A stretch of DNA of 64,000 nucleotides from Nevskia ramosa DSM 11499. Lineage in GTDB: Bacteria > Pseudomonadota > Gammaproteobacteria > Nevskiales > Nevskiaceae. Shown here piece after piece: positions 37,957 through 47,165 of this stretch. Every line of letters begins with the position of its first letter. The first letter of the stretch is position 1. A program made the position numbers and the translations under genes. The notes under the pieces were generated by a model. That model was not told where the DNA came from. It made no database searches and saw nothing but the letters and a program-made list of their open reading frames with translations. The DNA lies in NCBI RefSeq assembly GCF_000420645.1, contig NZ_ATVI01000005.1:852357-916356 (forward strand). The letters are read 5' to 3'.

Positions 37957-39810
37957 ATGCCGCTGAAGTCGACTTTTCTGGGCGAACTCCAGCGCCGCAA
38001 CGTCCACCGCGCCGCGCTGTTCTATGCCGGTGCCGCCTGGCTGCTGGTGCAGATCGCGACTCAGGTCTTCCCGTTCTTCGATATCCCGAACAGCACGGTC
38101 CGTATCGTCGTCATCGCGGTGGTCGTCGGCTTTCCGTTCGCGATGCTGTTCTCGTGGTTCTACGAGTGGACGCCGCAGGGCATCAAGCGTGAGAGCGAGA
38201 TCGTCCATGGCGAGTCGATCACGCGCGAGACCGGCAAGAAGCTCGATCGGGCGATCATCGCGGTGCTGAGCGTGGCGGTCGTGCTGCTGCTGGCGAACAG
38301 CTTCGTGCTGCGCAAGGACGCCAGTTCGGTTGCTGCGGCGGCGGTGGCTGCGCCCGCATCGTTTGCAACGTCCAAATCCATCGCCGTGCTTCCGTTCACC
38401 GATCTGAGCCCGGGCAAGGACCAGGAGTATTTCTCCGACGGCATGGCCGAGGAACTGCTCAATGCGCTGGCCAAGGTCAAGGATCTGAAAGTGGCTGGCC
38501 GTACTTCGTCGTTCTCGTTCAAGGGCAAGAACGAGGATCTGCGAGGTATCGGCAAGGCGCTGGGCGTGACCACCATCCTCGAAGGCTCGGTGCGCAAGCA
38601 GGGCGACCGCGTGCGCATCACCGCGCAGTTGATCCAGACCGAAGATGGCTTTCATCTCTGGTCGGAAAGCTACGACGGCGATCTGAAGGACGTGTTCGAG
38701 CTTCAGGAGCGCATCGCGCGCGCGATCACCGATGCGCTGAAGATCGTGCTGGTGGGCGAACAGCAGCAGCGGCTGGTGCCGGTGGCGACCAGCAATCCCG
38801 AGGCCTACGCGCTGTTTCTGAAGGCGACCAAGGTTTTCAATCTCCGGGATGGCGCCCATTTTCCCGAGGCCATCGCCGGCCTGAATGAGGCCGTTCGTCT
38901 CGATCCGAAATACGCCCGTGCCTACGCGCGGCTCGCCGCGCTGCACGCCATTGCGATCAATTACACCGCAATGGAAGTGGACGAAGCCTGGGCCACGGCC
39001 GAGCGCAACGCGCAGATTGCGATCGAGCTCGATCCCTCGCTCGCCGAACCGCACGCTGCGCTGGGCCAGGTCTATAACCAGCAGCGCCGGATGCTCGCGG
39101 CACGGACTTCGCTGGAGCATGCGGTGGCGCTCGATCCGACGGATGTCACCGCCCAGTTCTGGCTAGGCACCGTGCTGATCGCTACCGGCTACACGACGCA
39201 AGGGACCGCGCAGCTGGACCGGACCTTGGCCATCGACCCGCTGCTGCCGAACGCCCTGGGCTGGCGCGGTGACGAATATCTCAATGCCGGTGATCGCGAC
39301 AACGCGCGCCGCGTGTTGCAGCAGTCCGCCGATGCCGGCCTTTCCTTCGGCGAGCAGCGGCTGTCCTGGCTTGCTCATGCCGAGGGCAGGGATGCGGATG
39401 CCATCGCCTATTCGACGCGGGGCATGCGGATTTTTCTCGGTGGATTTCCCGGCGACGCCAGCGAGACTCTGGCCCGAGGGCTGTTCGGCAAAGCCGCAGA
39501 ACGCGCCAAGGCAGTCGCGATGATCGACGCCTATCTCGCTGCCAGGTCCGGGACCGTCGCGGGTGCGGCGCCGTATGGTCTGCTCCTGCTCGGCGAGCCG
39601 GCGCGGGCGCTGTCGGTCGTGCGGCGCGCGCCGACCAATAACGACGCCTTGTTCTTCCAGATGCTCTGGTCGCCGCAGGGAACGGTCGGGCGCAAGCTGC
39701 CGCAGTTCTCGGAGTTCGTCCGCAAGGTCGGCCTGACCGAACTCTGGGATCAATACGGCCCACCGGACCAATGCCAGCGCAAGGCGCCGGGCGACTACGT
39801 CTGCGACTGA
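37957..39810 (+). CDS. TolB-like/TPR membrane protein, array member 1
   Basis: The 617-residue protein has three membrane helices in the shared N-terminal module (about residues 18-115), an alanine-rich linker, and a TolB-like domain starting KSIAVLPFTDLS of the FSDGMAEELLNAL subclass with GRTSSFSFKGKNEDL. TPR-like repeats follow (RLDPKYARAYARLAALH and others), and the tail ends PDQCQRKAPGDYVCD with two cysteines. It is the first gene of the array and its linker and helix 3 are more divergent than in members 2-6. The next gene starts 2 bases after its stop. The function is unknown. Confidence 0.85.
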   Translation: MPLKSTFLGELQRRNVHRAALFYAGAAWLLVQIATQVFPFFDIPNSTVRIVVIAVVVGFPFAMLFSWFYEWTPQGIKRESEIVHGESITRETGKKLDRAIIAVLSVAVVLLLANSFVLRKDASSVAAAAVAAPASFATSKSIAVLPFTDLSPGKDQEYFSDGMAEELLNALAKVKDLKVAGRTSSFSFKGKNEDLRGIGKALGVTTILEGSVRKQGDRVRITAQLIQTEDGFHLWSESYDGDLKDVFELQERIARAITDALKIVLVGEQQQRLVPVATSNPEAYALFLKATKVFNLRDGAHFPEAIAGLNEAVRLDPKYARAYARLAALHAIAINYTAMEVDEAWATAERNAQIAIELDPSLAEPHAALGQVYNQQRRMLAARTSLEHAVALDPTDVTAQFWLGTVLIATGYTTQGTAQLDRTLAIDPLLPNALGWRGDEYLNAGDRDNARRVLQQSADAGLSFGEQRLSWLAHAEGRDADAIAYSTRGMRIFLGGFPGDASETLARGLFGKAAERAKAVAMIDAYLAARSGTVAGAAPYGLLLLGEPARALSVVRRAPTNNDALFFQMLWSPQGTVGRKLPQFSEFVRKVGLTELWDQYGPPDQCQRKAPGDYVCD

Positions 39811-39812
39811 CC

Positions 39813-41651
39813 ATGAGCGCTTCCAACTTCGTCGCCGAACTGCAGCGCCGCAATGTCCATCGCGCGGCGCTGTTCTACGCCGGCGCCGCCTGGCTGCTGG
39901 TGCAGATCGCGACCCAGGTGTTTCCGTTCTTCGACATCCCGAATGCGACGGTGCGTATCGTCGTCATCGCCGTGGTGATCGGTTTTCCGTTCGCGATGCT
40001 GTTCTCCTGGTTTTACGAATGGACGCCGCAGGGCATCAAGCTGGAAAGCGAGATCGATCGCAGCGAATCGGTCACCCGCCAGACCGGCAAGGCGCTGGAT
40101 CGCTGGATCATCGCCGTGCTCGCGCTGGCCGTGGTGCTGTTGCTGACTGATCGGCTGCTGCTGAACAAGCCGTCCGCGCGGACGGCCGACAAATCGATCG
40201 CCGTGCTGCCGTTCGTGAGCTTCTCTTCCGAGGTCGAGAATGGCTTCTTCTCCGATGGCTTGTCGGAAGAAATCCTCAACTCGCTGGCGCGCATCGACGG
40301 CATGCGGGTCGTCGGCCGTACCTCGTCGTTCCAGTTCAAGGGCAAGGACGAGGATCTGCGCGAAGTCGGCCGCAAGCTCGACGTGGCCCATCTGCTGGAG
40401 GGCAGCGTTCGGCGGGACGGTGATCATGTACGGATCACCGCCCAGCTGATCCGCGCCGCCGACGGCATTCACCTCTGGTCCAGTACCTACGACCGCACGC
40501 TGAACGATGTGCTCGCAGTGCAGTTCGACATCGCCGAACAGGTCGCCGGCGCGCTCAACATCGTCATGGATGAAGCTCAGCGGGCGCGCATGGCGCAGGA
40601 CGGCGTCAGGAGCGTCGATGCCTTCATCGCCTACCAGAAGGGGCTGAAGCGCTATGACGACGCGCATGACGCGGAACACAGCCGCGACGCCATCGACGGT
40701 CTGAGTCAGGCCAATGTCGAGTTCGACAAGGCGACGACGCTGGAGCCGGAATTCGCGCAGGCCTACTTCATGGCGGCGGACCGCTACAACCACATCCTGC
40801 TGGCGGATGACCGACCGCGCGAGGAAAGACTCGATGCCCAGCGGCAGGCGATGCGCCTATACGGTCTGGTGGCCGAGCACAGCCACGATGCCCAGCAGCG
40901 TCTGCTGGCGCTGGTCGAACGGCAGATGCTCAGCGATGACTGGCACGGCCTGGCCGAGCAGATCGATGCGGCACTCAAGCAGACGGGCTGCAGGAACCCG
41001 GACTGGCTGCCGGTATTCGCCAGCGCCTTCGGCTACACCCGGCTGATCGAGGACCTGGGCCGGCGAACCAGCGCCTGTGATCCCTTGAACCGCATCAACT
41101 ACAACAGCCGCGTCCGCGCAGCGCTGGCGGCCGGGCAGGGCCAGCAGGCGCTCGACATCATCGCGGCCTACGAACAGTCGCGCGGTGGCGTTCCGGTTCG
41201 CAACGCGACCCACGTGCTGGCGCTGACCATGCTCGGCCGGTTCAACGACGCCAGGGCCGAACTGGGCACCATCCCCTTGCGGGACGAGGGCCGCTACAAG
41301 GCCGAGGTGATCCTCGGTGCCGCCACCGGTGAAAACGCGCCCGCGCTGCTGGCCCGCCTGCAGACCATCGATCGCAGCCAGTCGATCTACAAATTCTGGA
41401 GCAACGCCGACGCCGTCGCGGCCGCCGTGCTCGGCGACCGCGCCGAGGCCAATCGTCGGGCAGCTGCGCTGGATGCTCAGCCCGCCGGTCCGTTCCTGCT
41501 CGCCGTGCTCGGTACCGATTGCCTCTGTGGTGCGCCGTTCGATCTCGATGCCACCCCGAACTTCAAGGCGCGACTCGCGGAATCCGGATTGCATTGGCCA
41601 CCGCCGTCCGTGATCGCGTATCCCAAGCAAACGCAGGCGACGCGGCCATGA
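39813..41651 (+). CDS. TolB-like/TPR membrane protein, array member 2
   Basis: The 612-residue protein has the shared module (LQRRNVHRAALFYAGAAWLL), helix 3 and a linker (LLLTDRLLLNKPSARTADKS) like the orphan copy at 16293 and member 6. From KSIAVLPF onward it switches to the FSDGLSEEILNSLARI subclass seen in members 1, 4 and 5. TPR repeats are weaker than in the others and the C-terminal half has few close matches. ATG at 39813 is chosen because the shared module starts there; the open frame extends 14 codons upstream into member 1. Confidence 0.85.
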   Translation: MSASNFVAELQRRNVHRAALFYAGAAWLLVQIATQVFPFFDIPNATVRIVVIAVVIGFPFAMLFSWFYEWTPQGIKLESEIDRSESVTRQTGKALDRWIIAVLALAVVLLLTDRLLLNKPSARTADKSIAVLPFVSFSSEVENGFFSDGLSEEILNSLARIDGMRVVGRTSSFQFKGKDEDLREVGRKLDVAHLLEGSVRRDGDHVRITAQLIRAADGIHLWSSTYDRTLNDVLAVQFDIAEQVAGALNIVMDEAQRARMAQDGVRSVDAFIAYQKGLKRYDDAHDAEHSRDAIDGLSQANVEFDKATTLEPEFAQAYFMAADRYNHILLADDRPREERLDAQRQAMRLYGLVAEHSHDAQQRLLALVERQMLSDDWHGLAEQIDAALKQTGCRNPDWLPVFASAFGYTRLIEDLGRRTSACDPLNRINYNSRVRAALAAGQGQQALDIIAAYEQSRGGVPVRNATHVLALTMLGRFNDARAELGTIPLRDEGRYKAEVILGAATGENAPALLARLQTIDRSQSIYKFWSNADAVAAAVLGDRAEANRRAAALDAQPAGPFLLAVLGTDCLCGAPFDLDATPNFKARLAESGLHWPPPSVIAYPKQTQATRP

Positions 41652-43669
41652 ACTTCTTCGCCGAACTCCAGCGCCGCAACGTCCATCGGGCGGCGATGTT
41701 CTATGCCGCTGCGGCCTGGTTGCTGGTGCAGATCGCAACGCAGGTGTTTCCGTTCTTCGACATCCCGAATTCGACGGTACGCATCGTCGTCATCGCGGTG
41801 GTGATCGGCTTCCCGTTCGCGATGCTGTTCTCTTGGTTCTACGAGTGGACGCCACAGGGCATCAAGCTGGAAAGCGAGATTGATCGCAGCGAGTCGGTGA
41901 CCCGCCAGACCGGCAAGACGCTGGATCGGTGGATCATCGCCGTGCTGGGCCTCGCGGTCATCGTGCTGCTGGCCAATACCTTCGTGCTGCGCGACGCGAC
42001 GAACGCTTCCGCTGATCGCAGTGGCAACAGCCTCGACAAGTCCATCGCCGTGCTGCCATTCGATAACCTGAGCAGCGATCCCGACAACGCTTACTTCGCC
42101 ACCGGCATCCAGGACGAGATCCTCACGCGGCTGTCGAAGATCAGCGCGTTGAAGGTGATTTCCCGCACCTCGACGATGCGCATCGCCAGCAAGCCCGAAA
42201 ACCTGCCCGAGCTCGCACGTCTGTTGGGGGTGTCGGCGATCCTCGAAGGCAGCGTGCAGAAAGCCGGCGACACCGTGCACGTCAATGTGCAGCTGATCCG
42301 CGCCGCGACCGACGAGCACCTGTGGGCCGAGAGCTACAACCGCAAGCTCGATGATGTCTTCGCCGTGCAGGGCGAAGTGGCGCAGGCGGTGGCCGATGCG
42401 CTCAGTGCGACGCTGACGGGCGCGGAACGCCAGCTGGTCGCTGCCAAGCCGACGACCAATGCGAAGGCCTACGAGTTCTATCTGCGTGGCCTGGCGATGG
42501 AGGGGCGGTTCACATCGTCGGGCAACGAGATCAGCGCCCGCGCTGCGGCCTACCAGTCCGCAGTGGACCTGGACCCGCAGTTCGCCGTGGCGTGGGCGCG
42601 TCTGGCAGAAGCGCATACCGAGCTCTACTTCAACGAAGAGCACACGCCGCAGCTGCTCGCCAAGATCAAGTACGCGCTCGATCAGGCCACGCGCCTGGCG
42701 CCGCAGACCAGCGAAACCTGGGAGGCGCTGGGCTTGTACCGCTACTACGTGCTCGGCGACTACGACGGCGCGTTCGCGGCCTACGCCAAGGCTCTGGAAA
42801 CACGGCCGAACAACGGCCTGCTGGTCTATCCGCAGGGCAACATCCGTCGCCGTCAGGGCCGCTGGGAAGAGGCGCTGGCGCTGCAGACGCGAGCCGCCGA
42901 ACTCGACCCTTTGAGCACCAATACCTGGCTCAATATCGGCATCACCTTGCGCGGCCTGCGCCGCTATGACGAGGCGCAGGCCGCGCTCGATCGCGGGCTG
43001 GCGGCGTCCCCCGGCGATGGCGAACTGCTGTCGCAGAAGATGCTGACCTACCTCGCTTCCGGCCAGCTCGATGCTGCGGACCGGCTGTTCCGCGAACAGC
43101 CGCCCGGCCCGATCCTCCCCTTCCTGGTCTACACGCGCTACCAGACCTTGCTGCTCAAGCGCGACTATGCCGACGGCATCGCGTTGGTACGGCAAGCCCT
43201 GCAGAACCGGGCGGCCCTGCGGCCCTGGGAACTGGCGTTCGCCAACTGCTCGCTTGGCGAGCTGGAACTGCACGCCGGCAAGCGCGACGCGGGGCTGGCG
43301 CAACTGACCGAATGTCGCGACCAGCTCGCAGCGATGTTCGAGAAGGGCGATGACACGCCCTGGAACTACTCGCCACTGGCCCGTGCCGCTGCGCTGCTCG
43401 GCGATCGTGCCGCCGCGGCGCGCTATGCCGAGCTGGGCGTCAAGGCCCTGGCCAATGACGCGATCGGCAATCCGATGGCGGCCGAGATGCAGGCCTTCGT
43501 GCTGATGCAGGCGGGCGACAAGGCGCAGGCGATCGCGCGGCTGCGTGACGCGCTGAGCCGGCCCAACCCCAACGGCAGCTCGCTGGCGATGGTGCGCGTG
43601 GATCCGTCCTGGGATCCGCTGCGCGACGAGCCGGCGTTCAAGCGGCTGCTGAGCGAGTCGGCGCCATGA
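41648..43669 (+). CDS. TolB-like/TPR membrane protein, array member 3
   Basis: The 673-residue protein has the shared module with AAMFYAAAAWLL, then a TolB-like domain of the other subclass (YFATGIQDEILTRLSKI, SRTSTMRIASKPENL, AILEGSVQKAGD). About ten TPR-like helix pairs follow, and the C-terminus has the family closing motif DPSWDPLRDEPAF. ATG at 41648 overlaps the stop of member 2 as ATGA; the upstream in-frame extension to 41519 is a shadow. The periplasmic part is expected to be a protein-binding scaffold, but no partner can be named. Confidence 0.85.
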   Translation: MNFFAELQRRNVHRAAMFYAAAAWLLVQIATQVFPFFDIPNSTVRIVVIAVVIGFPFAMLFSWFYEWTPQGIKLESEIDRSESVTRQTGKTLDRWIIAVLGLAVIVLLANTFVLRDATNASADRSGNSLDKSIAVLPFDNLSSDPDNAYFATGIQDEILTRLSKISALKVISRTSTMRIASKPENLPELARLLGVSAILEGSVQKAGDTVHVNVQLIRAATDEHLWAESYNRKLDDVFAVQGEVAQAVADALSATLTGAERQLVAAKPTTNAKAYEFYLRGLAMEGRFTSSGNEISARAAAYQSAVDLDPQFAVAWARLAEAHTELYFNEEHTPQLLAKIKYALDQATRLAPQTSETWEALGLYRYYVLGDYDGAFAAYAKALETRPNNGLLVYPQGNIRRRQGRWEEALALQTRAAELDPLSTNTWLNIGITLRGLRRYDEAQAALDRGLAASPGDGELLSQKMLTYLASGQLDAADRLFREQPPGPILPFLVYTRYQTLLLKRDYADGIALVRQALQNRAALRPWELAFANCSLGELELHAGKRDAGLAQLTECRDQLAAMFEKGDDTPWNYSPLARAAALLGDRAAAARYAELGVKALANDAIGNPMAAEMQAFVLMQAGDKAQAIARLRDALSRPNPNGSSLAMVRVDPSWDPLRDEPAFKRLLSESAP

Positions 43670-45417
43670 GTGCCATGAGTGCACTTCTGGGCGAACTGCA
43701 ACGCCGCAACGTCCATCGCGCGGCGTTGTTCTATGCCGGTGCCGCCTGGCTGCTGGTGCAGATCGCGACGCAGGTGTTCCCGTTCTTCGACATCCCGAAC
43801 AGCACGGTCCGGATCGTCGTCATCGCGGTGGTGATCGGCTTTCCATTCGCGATGCTGTTTTCTTGGTTTTACGAATGGACGCCGCAGGGCATCAAGCTGG
43901 AAAGCGAGATCGATCGCAGCGAGTCGGTGACCCGCCAGACCGGCAAGACGCTCGATCGCTGGATCATCGCGGTGCTGGGTCTGGCGGTGGTGGTGCTGCT
44001 CGCCAACGCGCTGCTCGGACGTAAAGCCGCGCCGGTCGAGCTCGACCGCTCGATCGCGGTGCTGCCGCTGATCAACGAGAGCGGCGACCCCGAAGACGAA
44101 TATTTCTCGGACGGTCTGTCGGAGGAGCTGATCGCTGCGCTGCTGCAGATCGGCGATCTCAAGGTCATCGGCCGCAGTTCCTCGTTCCGTTTCAAGGGCG
44201 GCGTTGATGACAGCAAGACCATCGGTGAAAAGCTCGGTGTGGGCACGTTGCTGGAAGGCACGGTGCGCCGGCAGGGCGATCGCGTGCGCATCGTCGCGCA
44301 GCTGATCAATGCGCAAGACGGGCGAGGGCTGTGGGCGCAGACCTACGACCGCGAGCTGAAGGACATCTTCGCGGTGCAGGCCGAGATCGCGCAGGCCGTG
44401 GCCGCTTCGCTGAAGCTGAGCCTGCTTGGTGACGCGGCGAAAGCGCGTCAAGACGCGGCGCCGCTCAATGCGGAAGCCCACAGCGCCTACCTGCAAGGGC
44501 ATTTCTATTACGAGCGCACCAACGTTGCGGATTTCCGCAGGGCCGTCGACTACTTCGATCAGGCGATCCGGCTCGACCCCGAGTACGCGCTGGCGTATGC
44601 GGAGCGCTCGGAAGCCTGGAGCTGGATCGCCGATCAGGATACCGAGCCGCATCCGGACGCCTTCGCTGCCGCGCGCCGCGATGCCGAGAAAGCGGTGGCG
44701 CTCGACCCGAACCTGGCCGAGGCTCGCACCACCCTGGGCTGGCTGCGTTTCTTCGTCGACTGGAAGATCGACGAGGCGGTGATCGAACTGCGCAAGGCCA
44801 AGCAGCTGTCACCGTTCAATGTCCGCGCCAACTACACGCTGGCGCGCGTGCTGGGCTACGCGGGTCAGTTCGAAGAGGCCGAAGCGCTGGCCCGGCTCTC
44901 GGTGGAACTCGACCCGCTTTCGGCCAACGCCCGTCGTGACCTGGCACGCGTGCTCTACGTGGCCGGCAAGAACGACGAGGCGATCACGCAGGGACAGAAG
45001 ATGGCGGAGTTGCAGCCGACGGCGGGCTCGAGCCGTCGCTGGCAGGTGCTTGCCGCCGTGGTCAAGGGAGACAGCGAGATGGCGCTGCGCGAAGCGCAGC
45101 TGGAGCCCAGCCCGAGCTATCGCCGCTTCGAGCTGGCCCTGGCCTTCCACGCGCACGGCGATGCGGCTGCCGCCGACGCCTCGCTGGCAGCGTTGATCGA
45201 GAAAGACAGCCTGATCGGCGCCTACCAGATCGCCCAGGTCTACGCCTGGCGCGGCGAAGCCGATACGGCGTTCGCCTGGCTGCAACGGTCTTACGATCAG
45301 CACGACACCGGAACCCTGAACCTGTACGCCGATCCGCTGATGCGCGGTCTGCGCGGCGATCCACGCTATGCCGCAATGCTGTTGAAGATGGCCTGGCCCG
45401 GTGCAATGCCGAAATGA
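43666..45417 (+). CDS. TolB-like/TPR membrane protein, array member 4
   Basis: The 583-residue protein has the shared module, a short linker, and a TolB-like domain SIAVLPLINESGDPEDEYF with ELIAALLQIGDLKVIGRSSS. It is clearly the sister of member 5 along its whole length, including TPRs (YFDQAIRLDPEYALAYAERSEA) and the closing region VYAWRGEADTAFAWLQRSYD. It starts with ATGA overlapping member 3; a second in-frame ATG at 43675 is an alternative start. Confidence 0.85.
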   Translation: MSAMSALLGELQRRNVHRAALFYAGAAWLLVQIATQVFPFFDIPNSTVRIVVIAVVIGFPFAMLFSWFYEWTPQGIKLESEIDRSESVTRQTGKTLDRWIIAVLGLAVVVLLANALLGRKAAPVELDRSIAVLPLINESGDPEDEYFSDGLSEELIAALLQIGDLKVIGRSSSFRFKGGVDDSKTIGEKLGVGTLLEGTVRRQGDRVRIVAQLINAQDGRGLWAQTYDRELKDIFAVQAEIAQAVAASLKLSLLGDAAKARQDAAPLNAEAHSAYLQGHFYYERTNVADFRRAVDYFDQAIRLDPEYALAYAERSEAWSWIADQDTEPHPDAFAAARRDAEKAVALDPNLAEARTTLGWLRFFVDWKIDEAVIELRKAKQLSPFNVRANYTLARVLGYAGQFEEAEALARLSVELDPLSANARRDLARVLYVAGKNDEAITQGQKMAELQPTAGSSRRWQVLAAVVKGDSEMALREAQLEPSPSYRRFELALAFHAHGDAAAADASLAALIEKDSLIGAYQIAQVYAWRGEADTAFAWLQRSYDQHDTGTLNLYADPLMRGLRGDPRYAAMLLKMAWPGAMPK

Positions 45418-47165
45418 CCATGTCCGCGAACTCCTTTTTTGCTGAACTGCAGCGTCGCAACGTCCATCGCGCGGCGCTGTTCTATGCCGGCGCCGCCTGG
45501 CTGCTGGTGCAGATCGCGACGCAGGTGTTTCCGTTCTTCGATATCCCGAATGCGACGGTGCGGATCGTCGTCATCGCGGTGGTCATCGGCTTCCCGTTCG
45601 CGATGTTGTTCTCGTGGTTCTACGAGTGGACGCCGCAGGGCATCAAGCTGGAAAGCGAGATCGACCGCAGCGAATCGGTCACTCGGCAGACCGGCAAGAC
45701 GATGGATCGCTGGATCATCGCCGTGCTGGCGCTGGCCGTGGTGCTGCTGATGGCCAACACGGTGGTCGGGGGCAAGCGGGCGTCCGGCGACATCGATCGC
45801 TCGGTCGCCGTGTTGCCGCTGATCAACGAGAGCGGCGATCCGGCCAACGAGTATTTCTCCGATGGCCTGAGCGAGGAGCTGATCACCGCACTCGCGCAGA
45901 TCGGCGATCTCAAGGTCATCGGTCGCAGTTCCTCGTTCCGCTTCAAGGGCGGTGCCGAGGGCAGCCGGGTCATCGGCGAGAAGCTCGGGGTGGCCACCTT
46001 GCTCGAAGGCACGGTGCGCAAGCAGGGCGAGCGGGTGCGCATCGTCGCCGAGCTGATCAACGCGGCCGATGGTCGTGCGCTGTGGTCGCGTAGTTACGAC
46101 CGCGATCTCAAGGACATCTTTGCCGTGCAGAGCGAGATTGCCAGCGCGGTCGCGGCCGCACTGAAATCGGCGCTGTTCGCGGCTGCGCCGAAGCCGGCCG
46201 CGCCGGAGATCAGCGTCGACGCCCACAACGCCTACCTGCAGGCACGCTTCTATTTTCAGCGCCGCAGCGAAGACGACATGGTCAAGGCCATCCACTACTA
46301 CGACGAAGCCATCCGTCTCGAACCCGCCTACGCCCAGGCTTACGCGGAGCGCGCCGAGACTGCGATCAGCTTCGCAGACCTGATCGCGGATATCGGCCGC
46401 AAGCCCGGCATTCGCGCCGACGCCCTGCGCGATGCCCGAAAGGCCGTGGAACTTGCCCCGGAGCTCGCCGAGGCGCATGCCGCGCTGGGCTGGGCACTGT
46501 TCCTGGGCGACTGGCAGTTCGACGAAGGTCTCGCCGAACTGGAACGCTCGGCGCAGTTGTCTTCGAGCAATGCCACCGTGCACAACCTGCTCGCCCGCGT
46601 GCTGCTGTACGTCGGACGCTACACGGATGCCGAGGCGGCGGCGCGGCGAGCGATCGAGATTGATCCGCTGATGGCCTCTGCCCACCTCAGTCTGGCGCGC
46701 GTGCTGTTCACCATGGGGCGTCTGGACGAGGCCGATGTCCAGGCGCGCAAGGCTGCGGAACTGCAACCGGGATCGGCATCCAGCCATCGCTGGCAGGTGT
46801 TCGCTGCCGTGCTGCGTGGCGACGGCGAGGCCGCATTGCGTGAAGCACAGCTGGAGCCCAACGCAGGCTTCCGCCTTTGCTTTGTTGCGCTCGCGCAGGT
46901 CGTTCGTGGCGACAGTGCCGCTTCCGATGCGGCGCTGGCGCAATTGACCGCCACGGGTGAGCAGAGCCTTGGGTACCAGATCGCCGAAGTGCACGCCTGG
47001 CGCGGCGACAAGGATGCGGCATTCGAATGGCTGCAGCGGGCTTACGACAGCCACGACGGCGGCATTTTGAGTCTGCCCAGCGATCCCCTGCTGAAAGGCT
47101 TGCGCAGCGATCCGCGCTATGCGGCGCTGCTGACCCGGCTTGGCCTGCCGGATCCGAAGCCATGA
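45414..47165 (+). CDS. TolB-like/TPR membrane protein, array member 5
   Basis: This 583-residue protein is the same length as member 4 and similar throughout: RSVAVLPLINESGDPANEYF, ELITALAQIGDLKVIGRSSS and the closing VHAWRGDKDAAFEWLQRAYD. Its N-terminal module, however, is closer to those of member 6 and the orphan (TMDRWIIAVLALAVVLL) than to that of member 4. It overlaps member 4 and member 6 by 4 bases each. The TPR region covers about residues 265-560. Confidence 0.85.
   Translation: MTMSANSFFAELQRRNVHRAALFYAGAAWLLVQIATQVFPFFDIPNATVRIVVIAVVIGFPFAMLFSWFYEWTPQGIKLESEIDRSESVTRQTGKTMDRWIIAVLALAVVLLMANTVVGGKRASGDIDRSVAVLPLINESGDPANEYFSDGLSEELITALAQIGDLKVIGRSSSFRFKGGAEGSRVIGEKLGVATLLEGTVRKQGERVRIVAELINAADGRALWSRSYDRDLKDIFAVQSEIASAVAAALKSALFAAAPKPAAPEISVDAHNAYLQARFYFQRRSEDDMVKAIHYYDEAIRLEPAYAQAYAERAETAISFADLIADIGRKPGIRADALRDARKAVELAPELAEAHAALGWALFLGDWQFDEGLAELERSAQLSSSNATVHNLLARVLLYVGRYTDAEAAARRAIEIDPLMASAHLSLARVLFTMGRLDEADVQARKAAELQPGSASSHRWQVFAAVLRGDGEAALREAQLEPNAGFRLCFVALAQVVRGDSAASDAALAQLTATGEQSLGYQIAEVHAWRGDKDAAFEWLQRAYDSHDGGILSLPSDPLLKGLRSDPRYAALLTRLGLPDPKP

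Noticed and set aside
41477-43684. 735-codon minus-strand frame across the TPR array (similar long frames at 39795-40793, 43423-44652 and 45366-47054)
   Set aside because: These repeat in each array copy only because the coding strand repeats; residue content is typical of antisense frames.
47027-47161. Upstream extension of array member 6 (also 39771, 41519 and similar)
   Set aside because: The shared anchor module begins at the internal ATG, which forms the ATGA overlap; the extensions are read-through into the preceding gene.
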